From the NCBI GenBank assembly GCA_020866945.1, contig JAJBVW010000201.1:1-8072 (forward strand): 8,072 bases of DNA, given 5' to 3'. Under the pieces are notes generated by a model. It searched no databases. It worked only from the letters and a program-made list of their open reading frames with translations, and was not told the origin of the DNA. The translations under genes were made by a program, and so were the position numbers. Of this stretch, positions 1-5,467 are shown piece by piece. The DNA comes from Oscillospiraceae bacterium. GTDB taxonomy: Bacteria > Bacillota > Clostridia > Oscillospirales > Oscillospiraceae. Within the stretch, counting starts at the first letter, position 1. The number at the start of each line of letters is the position of its first letter.

Positions 1-1232
1 GCCGCCATCTGCATCGTGTGCGCCCTGGTGGCCGGGCTGTTCGGCTCCGGCATCACCTATTTTGTCACCGGCGGCAGCGATGAAACCGCCATTGCAGAGA
101 GCGCGGAGGACAGCTCCGGCAGCTCCATCGTCTCCAGCTCCTCCAGCACTCTGGAGCTGACCAGCGTCTCCTCCTCCAGCACCTCCGTCGGCACGGCCAC
201 CGCCGTCTATGAGCTGGCCACCCAGCAGGTTGTTGGCATCACCACGGAGATCACCTATAACGTCTTCGGCCAGGCCACCTCCACCAGCGTTTCCGGCAGC
301 GGCTTCATCATCAGCGAGGACGGCTACATCATGACAAACTATCACGTCATCGAGGACACGCCTACGAGGGCGGGTATGAGATTACCGTGATGATGTATGA
401 CGAGACGGAATACGTGGCCGAGATCGTCGGCTTCGACGAGGACAGCGACATCGCGGTTCTGAAGATAGACGCCACCGGCCTGAACGCCGCGGAGCTTGGC
501 GATTCCGACGAGCTGGTGGTGGGCCAGGAGATCTACGCCGTGGGCAACCCCCTGGGCGAGCTGACCTATACCATGACCAGCGGCATCGTGTCCGCCACCA
601 ACCGCACCATCACCACCGAGGAAGGCGTGGCCATGAATATGTTCCAGATCGACGCGGCAGTGAACAGCGGTAACTCCGGCGGCCCTGTGTATAACACCAG
701 CGGCCAGGTCATCGGCATCGTCACCGCCAAGTATTCCGACACCGGCGTGGAGGGCCTGGGCTTCGCCATCCCCATCAACGAGGCCATCCACATCGCAAAC
801 CAGATCCTGACCTATGGCTACGTCACCGATAAGGCCTATATGGGCGTGTCCGCCCGGACTGTCACCGCCACCATCGCCGAGTATTACGGCATGGTCGAGG
901 GCGCTTATATCGACTCCGTGAACGAGGGCAGCGCCGCCGAGGCGGCAGGTCTTGAGGTGGGCGACATCATCACCGCCGTGGACGACACCACGATCTCCAG
1001 CGCCAGCGACCTGACCAACGCCGTCAAGTCCTACCGGGCCGGGGACACCGCCGAGCTGACGGTCTTCCGGGACGACGAATATATCACCCTGACCATCACC
1101 TTCGATGAAAAGCTCCCCGATGAGGAGACGAAAGAGGAGGAAGACACCAACACCTCCGCCTCCGGCGAAATGCAGGGAGGGCAAAGCTCCCAGGGCGGCA
1201 TGAGCCAATTCTTCGGCTACGGTATATATTGA
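1..1232 (+). CDS. htrA: HtrA/DegP-like membrane-anchored serine protease with PDZ domain; 5' partial and frameshifted
   Basis: Trypsin-fold quality-control protease of the cell surface, which in this family cleaves misfolded extracytoplasmic proteins. The N-terminus lies outside the window. The first ~25 visible codons are a hydrophobic membrane anchor ending in ...FVTGG, followed by a Ser-rich linker (about codons 35-60) and the protease domain. The catalytic His is in TNYHVIED (codon 343-345), the Asp in DSDIAVLK (447-449) and the Ser in GNSGGP (675-677). A PDZ domain starts near YMGVSART (about 838) and runs to about 1110, and an acidic, Gln/Gly-rich tail ends at the TGA at 1230. The reading frame changes near 358-363: the first frame stops at 388-390, while the rest of the domain continues in another frame. 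Without correction the His is on one product and the Asp and Ser on another, so no active enzyme would be made. Family assignment is firm. Whether the break is a real mutation or a sequence error cannot be told here. Confidence 0.9.
355..365 (+). other. Frameshift site in the HtrA protease gene
   Basis: The His-motif frame reads ...HVIED and then runs into a nonsense tail that stops at 388-390. The other frame is open from TACGAGGGC (363 on), giving YEGGYEITVMMYD, which is the natural continuation. The bases GACACGCC hold a doubled AC. Removing one AC gives HVIED-A-YEGG, and adding one G (ACG-GCC) gives HVIED-TA-YEGG. Either repairs the gene, so the event is +2 or -1. Confidence 0.85.
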
Positions 1233-1321
1233 TACCAGCCGGTATAAATAGATGTTCCGTTGTCAGCCAACCGATTGCATTGAAAAATCTCCAACGTAAA
1301 AATTTAAGTCCTTACCTTCTG

Positions 1322-1354
1322 CAAAGAGTCTGCCCCTGGCAGGCTCTTTGTGTT
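1322..1354 (+). terminator. Probable intrinsic terminator of the HtrA gene
   Basis: Near-perfect hairpin: CAAAGAGTCTGCC (1322-1334), loop CCT, then GGCAGGCTCTTTG (1338-1350). It has 13 pairs, one of them a G-T wobble. It lies 90 bases past the HtrA stop. The following tract, TGTT, is only weakly T-rich, though the stem's 3' arm also ends in TTT. A terminator fits the position and stem strength, but the poor T tract leaves some doubt. Confidence 0.55.
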
Positions 1355-1359
1355 ATAAT
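1351..1359 (+). promoter_or_regulatory. Extended -10 promoter for the U32-AEC transcript
   Basis: TGTTATAAT combines a perfect TATAAT (1354-1359) with the upstream TG of an extended -10 element. No convincing -35 box is present 16-18 bases upstream, where the terminator stem lies. Extended -10 promoters can work without one. The expected transcription start is near 1366, giving a leader of about 28 bases before the U32 start at 1394. Confidence 0.55.
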
Positions 1360-1393
1360 ATCCCAAAAAGCCATGTAAAGAGAGGTGATGTCC

Positions 1394-2638
1394 ATGCCCA
1401 CATTGGAGGTGCTCTCCCCTGCGGGAGACAGCGAGAAGCTGCGGATGGCCGTGACCTACGGGGCGGACGCGGTGTATCTGGCAGGGCCGTCCTTTGGGAT
1501 GCGAGCCGGGGCGGGATGCTTCGGCCCGGAGGAGATGGCCTGGGCCGTGGATTACTGCCACAGCCGGGGCGTAAAGGTCTATGTGACCTGCAACACCATC
1601 CCGGACGACGAGGAGATCGCGGCTCTGCCCGCCTTTTTGGAGCAGCTTGCGGATACGGGCGCGGACGCGGTCATCGCGGCGGATCTGGGGGTTTTGCGCC
1701 TGTGCCAAAAATACGCGCCGGGTCTCGCCATCCACATCAGCACCCAGGCCGGGGTGATGAACAGCGAGACGGCCCGGTTTTTCTATGACCTGGGAGCCAG
1801 CCGGGTGGTGCTGGCGCGGGAGATGAGCCTGGAGCAGATATGCGCTCTGCGGGAGCATACGCCCCCGGCGCTGGAGCTGGAGGTATTCTGCCACGGGGCC
1901 ATGTGCGTGTCCTTTTCCGGGCGGTGCCTGCTGTCCGCCTACATGACCGGGCGGGACGCCAACCGGGGCCGCTGCGCCCAGCCCTGCCGGTGGAAATATT
2001 ACCTCACGGAGGAAAAGCGCCCCGGCGCGCCCATGGAACTTGTGGAGGATGGGGGAACGTATCTCTATCACGCCCGTGATTGGAGCATGATAGACCATAT
2101 CCCCGCGCTGCTGGAGGCGGGGGTATCCAGCATTAAAATCGAGGGGCGGACAAAATCCGCCTATTACGCCGCCGCCGTGACGAACGCCTATCGCCACGGG
2201 GCGGACGCGGCCCTGGCCGGAAAACCCTTGGACGAAATATGGAGCCAGGAGGTTTACAAGGTCAGCCACCGGCCCTATTCCACCGGCTTTTTCTTCGGCC
2301 AGCCGGGACAGTACACGGCGGACGCCTGCTATTTCTCCCAATACGACGTGGTGGCCCTGGTGGAGGAATGTGACGAGGCGGGCCGCGCCCGGCTGAGCCA
2401 GCGGAACCGCTTCTTCCCTGGGGACGAGCTGGAGCTGCTGATGCCGGGGCACGCGCCTGTTTCCTTTACCGCCGGGGCGCTGTATGACGAAACGGGCGAG
2501 GCCCTTCCCGCTGCCAGCCACCCGAAAATGACGCTTTGGACGGCGCTCCCCGTTCAGGCCCCGCCGGATTCCTTCCTGCGGAAGCGGCGGACAGAAAGCA
2601 TATCCGGCCACGCAATCGAGCCGGAAGGAGGCGAATAA
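1394..2638 (+). CDS. U32 family protein (YrrO/YegQ/TrhP-RlhA type)
   Basis: A 414-residue cytoplasmic protein of the 'peptidase U32' family. Characterised members are mostly prephenate- and Fe-S-dependent RNA hydroxylation proteins (TrhP for tRNA U34, RlhA for 23S rRNA), and protease activity is doubtful for most. The N-terminal barrel signature LEVLSPAGD (4-12) and YGADAVYLAG (22-31) are typical. Cys171 (HGAMC), Cys178 (SGRC), Cys194 and Cys198 (RGRCAQPC) match the conserved cysteines likely to hold an iron-sulfur cluster. The family motif KIEGRTKS is at 248-255. Length matches B. subtilis YrrO. ATG 1394 is chosen because AGAGAGGTGA sits 5-6 bases upstream; the in-frame GTG 1385 and ATG 1388 fall inside that ribosome site. 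The stop is 3 bases before the transporter gene, so the two are probably co-transcribed. Which RNA it acts on cannot be read from sequence. Confidence 0.9.
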   Translation: MPTLEVLSPAGDSEKLRMAVTYGADAVYLAGPSFGMRAGAGCFGPEEMAWAVDYCHSRGVKVYVTCNTIPDDEEIAALPAFLEQLADTGADAVIAADLGVLRLCQKYAPGLAIHISTQAGVMNSETARFFYDLGASRVVLAREMSLEQICALREHTPPALELEVFCHGAMCVSFSGRCLLSAYMTGRDANRGRCAQPCRWKYYLTEEKRPGAPMELVEDGGTYLYHARDWSMIDHIPALLEAGVSSIKIEGRTKSAYYAAAVTNAYRHGADAALAGKPLDEIWSQEVYKVSHRPYSTGFFFGQPGQYTADACYFSQYDVVALVEECDEAGRARLSQRNRFFPGDELELLMPGHAPVSFTAGALYDETGEALPAASHPKMTLWTALPVQAPPDSFLRKRRTESISGHAIEPEGGE

Positions 2639-2641
2639 TCT

Positions 2642-3586
2642 ATGGAAAATCTGTTGTTCAGCTTAAACGCCACCATGCCGGTGTTCTTAATGATGCTGCT
2701 GGGGGTGCTGTTCCGGCGCATAGGCTGGCTTTCGGAGGACACCGCGGGAAAGCTCAACTCCTTCGTGTTCAAGGCCCTGCTGCCGGTGCTGGTGTTCAGC
2801 GACTTGGCCACCGTGGACTTCGCCGCCCTGTGGGACACAAAATTCGTTCTCTTTTGCTTCTTTGCCACCCTGGGCTGTATCCTGATTGCCTGGGCCGTCT
2901 CCCTGCTGTGGCGGGACAAGACCATCCGAGGGGAGTTTATCCAGGCCTCCTATCGGAGCAGCGCGGCCCTTCTTGGCGTGGCCTTTATTCAGAATATGTA
3001 CGGCACCTCCGGCATGGCCCCCCTGATGATGATTGGCAGCGTGCCGCTGTATAACATCATGGCGGTGCTGGTGCTGTCCATCTTCAATCCCTCCCATTCG
3101 GGCCTTGACAAGGGCGCGGTGAAGTCCACCCTGAAGGGGGTAGTAACAAACCCCATCCTCATCGCCATTGCCGCCGGACTGCTCTGGTCGGCCCTGCGGC
3201 TCCCCATGCCCACCATTCTGGAAAAGACCGTTTCAAGCCTCGCCGCCGCCGCCCCCCCTCTGGGGCGCATCGCCATGGGCGCGACCTTCAGCCTGAAGCG
3301 GGCCTTTGGCCGGGCCAGGCCCGCCGTGGTGGCCGCCTTTTTGAAGCTCGTGGGCTTCGGGGCCATATTCATCCCCGTCGCCGTAGCCCTGGGCTTTCGG
3401 GAGGACGCCCTGGCCACCATCGTGGTCATGCTCGGCTCCGCCACCACGGTCAGCGGCTTCGTCATGGCCAAAAGCATGGGCCACGAGGGGGTGCTGTCCT
3501 CCAGCGTAGTCATGCTCACCACCCTTCTCAGCGCCTTCACCATCACCGCCTGGCTATGGCTCCTGCGGAGCATGGGACTGATATAG
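2642..3586 (+). CDS. AEC family (auxin efflux carrier-like) transporter
   Basis: A 314-residue integral membrane protein with about ten hydrophobic segments (roughly 6-24, 40-57, 67-90, 105-120, 127-147, 168-187, 195-215, 228-250, 257-275 and 285-308), the usual topology and length of bacterial AEC permeases (PF03547). The N-terminal segment followed by GWLSEDTAGKLNSFVF and LLPVLVFSDLA is typical of the family, as is the polar break PLYNIMAVLVL (135-145) and the second-half repeat with PILIAIAAGLL. Bacterial AEC proteins move small organic anions such as malate, or auxin-like and other acids; the substrate cannot be told here. AAGGAGG (2625-2631) lies inside the end of the upstream U32 gene, 10 bases before the ATG. 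No terminator of good quality follows, and the next gene converges from the other strand 62 bases away. Confidence 0.9.
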   Translation: MENLLFSLNATMPVFLMMLLGVLFRRIGWLSEDTAGKLNSFVFKALLPVLVFSDLATVDFAALWDTKFVLFCFFATLGCILIAWAVSLLWRDKTIRGEFIQASYRSSAALLGVAFIQNMYGTSGMAPLMMIGSVPLYNIMAVLVLSIFNPSHSGLDKGAVKSTLKGVVTNPILIAIAAGLLWSALRLPMPTILEKTVSSLAAAAPPLGRIAMGATFSLKRAFGRARPAVVAAFLKLVGFGAIFIPVAVALGFREDALATIVVMLGSATTVSGFVMAKSMGHEGVLSSSVVMLTTLLSAFTITAWLWLLRSMGLI

Positions 3587-3648
3587 CCTGTAGAATCGGA
3601 TTTGCTCGTGCTAAACAAGAGCTAAAAATAATGGGATGATTAGCGCAA

Positions 3649-4032
3649 TCATGGCTTATAGATAAAATCCTGATAGCCCGCAGCGTATTTTCTGTAATCG
3701 ACCTTGATGAGCGGGACGGCATTCAAATGGTCTGCATGGCAAAAAGCTATCGTGCCCAGATAGCCGACGAAATTGACCGTTCGGTTTTGATTCAGCGCCA
3801 TTATGGAACCAGGTTTTCTCTCCAGCAGCGACACGCCGTCCCCATAATGGAAATACTCATTTTCCGCATCTTCGATGAATTGCTGCTGCGTTTTCCGGTC
3901 TCCACAGTAGACATAGACCCTGCCGTTGAGCTTTGTGAGCGCTGTAAGCGTGCGATCCTCTACGGGAATCTGATACCTTTGGGCCTGCATGGGCCTCGTG
4001 ATTTCCTTGCCTTCATCCTTTACACTTGACAT
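3649..4032 (-). CDS. Hypothetical 127-residue protein controlled by a SAM-I riboswitch
   Basis: I do not recognise the family. The start ATG 4032 is chosen because AAAGGAG lies 9 bases upstream and because everything further upstream in the same open frame is riboswitch and terminator RNA. A longer reading from GTG 4143 would begin inside the aptamer and is not credible. The protein looks soluble: no signal peptide and no membrane segment. It has a charged N-terminus, a central stretch RVYVYCGDRKTQQQFIED (38-55), an aromatic patch NEYFHYGDG (58-66), two cysteines (43, 98), and a Tyr-rich end (YRKYAAGYQDFIYKP). It is the only gene on this transcript within the window. S-box genes nearly always serve methionine, cysteine or SAM biosynthesis, recycling or transport, so a role there is inferred from control alone. 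Base composition looks lower in GC than both flanks, which could mean transfer. Confidence 0.75.
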   Translation of the reverse strand: MSSVKDEGKEITRPMQAQRYQIPVEDRTLTALTKLNGRVYVYCGDRKTQQQFIEDAENEYFHYGDGVSLLERKPGSIMALNQNRTVNFVGYLGTIAFCHADHLNAVPLIKVDYRKYAAGYQDFIYKP

Positions 4033-4039
4033 GACATGA

Positions 4040-4048
4040 CACTCCTTT
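4040..4048 (-). promoter_or_regulatory. Ribosome binding site that fixes the start of the 127-residue gene
   Basis: AAAGGAGTG is read on the minus strand, with GGAG at 4045-4042, 9 bases before ATG 4032. An out-of-frame ATG at 4037-4035 hits a stop after five codons, so ATG 4032 is the productive start. The site lies just past the T tract of the riboswitch terminator, as expected for transcriptional control. Confidence 0.75.
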
Positions 4049-4060
4049 GCGATTTTCCAT

Positions 4061-4102
4061 AAAAAGCGCAAAGAAAGGCTCCCATCGTAATCGACGGGAG
4101 CC
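4061..4102 (-). terminator. Riboswitch-controlled intrinsic terminator
   Basis: On the minus strand, GGCTCCCGTCG (4102-4092), loop ATTA, and CGATGGGAGCC (4087-4077) form an 11-pair stem with one G-T wobble. TTTCTTT (4076-4070) and, after GCGC, TTTTT (4065-4061) follow. It stands between the SAM aptamer and the ribosome site. Its left arm can instead pair with TCGATGGG (4128-4121) at the 3' side of the aptamer, which gives the antiterminator. Confidence 0.85.
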
Positions 4103-4115
4103 GTAAAAAAATCAT

Positions 4116-4205
4116 ATGCACCCATCGAATCAAGCTTTAGCACCTTGCCATATCGGTAGGTTGCTGTGCGGTCTCAGGGCTTGTCCCTCGCGCACTCTTT
4201 ATGGT
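4116..4205 (-). promoter_or_regulatory. SAM-I (S-box) riboswitch aptamer
   Basis: Minus-strand RNA matches the S-box core in order: AAGAG (4199-4195), GAGGGAC (4189-4183), GCCC (4180-4177), TGAGACC (4176-4170), GCAACC (4164-4159) and AAGGTGCTAAA (4146-4136). Helices can be drawn. P2a is GTGCG 4195-4191 with CGCAC 4170-4166. P2b is AGGG 4188-4185 with CCCT 4179-4176. P3 is ACCT 4161-4158 with AGGT 4145-4142. P1 is short: ACCAT 4205-4201 with ATGGgT 4125-4120. I could not draw P4 or the pseudoknot clearly. SAM binding should stabilise P1, free the terminator arm and stop transcription. Confidence 0.9.
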
Positions 4206-4211
4206 AAGCAT

Positions 4212-4240
4212 AAAATACCACAATGAACGACGTCAGTCAA
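4212..4240 (-). promoter_or_regulatory. Sigma-A promoter of the S-box gene
   Basis: The -35 box TTGACT (4240-4235) and -10 box TATTTT (4217-4212) are separated by exactly 17 bases. The predicted start is the A near 4205, which places the first transcribed bases at the 5' strand of P1. The promoter sits in the 44 bases between the esterase stop and the aptamer, so the S-box gene is an independent unit, although read-through from the upstream operon is possible. Confidence 0.75.
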
Positions 4241-4284
4241 GGATTTTCTAGTCCATGCCGCCATAAATGAATCCGGCTTCGCCG

Positions 4285-4977
4285 TCAAAACTGCTGCTGC
4301 AGCGCCCACTGGATCCCTGCGGCCATTCTCCCCGTGGAGTTCCGATAGTGGTTCCCCGGGTTCATCTGGAAAATCGTCCGTATGCCCTGCTCCGAAAAAT
4401 ACTGCGCCAGCAGCCGGGTGTTCTCCTCCACAGGGGCCAGGTATGGATTTTTCGTATGGCTTTCCTTATCCCCCAGAGAAAAGTAAATCGCTTTTACCTG
4501 TTCTGAAATGGGATTCTGATGGACAAAGGGAATAAACTCCGGGTACCACAGGGAGCCGGACGCGGAGACAATACGGGAAAAGCAGTCTGTTTTGTGCGCC
4601 GTATACACAGCGAACAGCCCTGCAAGAGAATAGCCCGCCAGGGCGCAGTATGTCGGCGGGGCCGGGAGCGCCGCCGTGATTTTTGGCAGCATCTCCCCGA
4701 TGAACTTCTCTAAATACCCATCCGCGCCGCCGGAACAGGGGGTATCTCTCCTGGAGATGGGCGGAATGGGCCACGGCGTCATCTCGTCGTTCCAATCGAT
4801 ACCGTTGACAACCGCCAGCGAAAACGACGGACACCCGAGCTTCTGGCAGGCCTGCCACAGCGCTTTGCCCTCCCCCATCACCGCATGATAAATCACCAGC
4901 GGAGCCGGTTGCGCTGCACAGCAGAGCTGTATCTTTTTTCCGTTTATTGGCAGCGTGACTGTATTTTCTGCTTTCAT
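4285..4977 (-). CDS. Putative serine esterase (Fes/IroE-like alpha/beta hydrolase)
   Basis: A 230-residue alpha/beta hydrolase of the putative-esterase type (PF00756), a group that includes siderophore esterases such as IroE and Fes. The nucleophile elbow is GYSLAG (115-120) with Ser117. The acid is probably Asp170 or Glu172 in SLGDKESH, and the His is His210 in NPGNHY. SGSLWYPEF (140-148) is the usual W-containing stretch after the elbow. There is no signal peptide, so the protein is cytosolic. GAGGAAGGG lies 3-4 bases before the ATG. It is the last gene of the minus-strand operon, 15 bases after the GNAT stop. Next to an amino-acid adenylation enzyme it could release or trim an ester- or thioester-bound product, or act on an imported ester; that is inference. 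The true substrate is unknown. Confidence 0.85.
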   Translation of the reverse strand: MKAENTVTLPINGKKIQLCCAAQPAPLVIYHAVMGEGKALWQACQKLGCPSFSLAVVNGIDWNDEMTPWPIPPISRRDTPCSGGADGYLEKFIGEMLPKITAALPAPPTYCALAGYSLAGLFAVYTAHKTDCFSRIVSASGSLWYPEFIPFVHQNPISEQVKAIYFSLGDKESHTKNPYLAPVEENTRLLAQYFSEQGIRTIFQMNPGNHYRNSTGRMAAGIQWALQQQF

Positions 4978-4992
4978 ATTCCCTTCCTCGCG

Positions 4993-5466
4993 CTAGTCAG
5001 ATTCTTCCCCGTACTTCAGGTAGCCCCTCATATCGTGGAACCCCAGCTCCTGATACAGCGGATACGCCTGCTCGGTGGATTCCAGATAGATTTTGCCGAC
5101 GCCCCGGCGCTTCGCCTCCTGTACCAGCCACTGCACAATCGCCCGCCCAACGCCATGCTGACGCATGGCGGGAAGGGTGAAAATATTCATCAAATACCCA
5201 CATTGGCCGGTTGGATTATCCGGCGAGGGCATCTCCTGATAGAGGCAAATGCCGCCGCAGCCCACGGACGTTTCCTCCGCGTAAGCAAAGCAGGCGATAT
5301 GCGCCTCCGCCTCCAAGGCTGTTTGATAGTAAGCCCGGTTGGCGGCGAGAAGCCCGGTCATATCCTCTCCTGTGGGGATGGAAAACACTTCCCTTAAAAC
5401 GATTTCCCGCCAGCGCATCAGCTCCGCCAAGTCGGCGGCAGCAGCCCTTTTTATTGTAATCTCCAA
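4993..5466 (-). CDS. GNAT family N-acetyltransferase, TTG start
   Basis: A 157-residue acetyl-CoA-dependent acyltransferase. It shows the N-terminal strand ITIKRAAAADLAELMRWR (3-20), the middle strand with GGICLY (71-76), motif A around GYLMNIFTLPAMRQHGVGRA (90-109) with the R-Q-H-G-V-G pyrophosphate loop at 102-107, and the C-terminal YLESTEQAYPLYQELGF (127-143), where the family's Tyr sits. The start is TTG 5466: no ATG or GTG precedes it after the in-frame stop, the N-terminus matches the family from this point, and GAAGGAGG lies about 12 bases upstream. The TTG begins one base after the adenylation gene's TGA, so the two genes are translationally linked. The acceptor is unknown; an amino group of the adenylated amino acid or product would fit the operon but is a guess. 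Confidence 0.88.
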   Translation of the reverse strand: MEITIKRAAAADLAELMRWREIVLREVFSIPTGEDMTGLLAANRAYYQTALEAEAHIACFAYAEETSVGCGGICLYQEMPSPDNPTGQCGYLMNIFTLPAMRQHGVGRAIVQWLVQEAKRRGVGKIYLESTEQAYPLYQELGFHDMRGYLKYGEESD

Positions 5467-5467
5467 T

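Noticed and set aside
100..200. Repetitive CTCCAGC/TCCTCC stretch as a possible DNA repeat
   Set aside because: It codes the Ser-rich linker between membrane anchor and protease domain; the repetition follows from codon use for a low-complexity peptide.
342..1208. Long minus-strand open frame opposite the HtrA gene
   Set aside because: Low-complexity Gly/His/Val-rich translation typical of the antisense of a GC-rich gene. The plus strand has clear protease and PDZ motifs.
1224..1245. ATACC-AGCC-GGTAT inverted repeat at the HtrA stop
   Set aside because: A five-pair AT-containing stem without a T tract, easily due to chance. The 13-pair hairpin at 1322-1350 is the better terminator.
1304..2611. 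435-codon minus-strand open frame opposite the U32 gene
   Set aside because: The translation is rich in Arg, Gly, His and Pro with no family motif. The U32 frame on the plus strand explains the region.
3604..3652. Possible bidirectional terminator between the AEC gene and the S-box gene
   Set aside because: GCTC/GAGC (3604-3622) and ATGATT/AATCAT (3636-3652) are short or AT-only stems, and the second overlaps a stop codon. A T-rich tract follows on the minus strand but the stem is too weak to call.
4274..4284. CGGC-GAA-GCCG hairpin just after the esterase stop
   Set aside because: Only four pairs and no T run follow, so it is not a convincing terminator. Operon read-through into the S-box leader remains possible.
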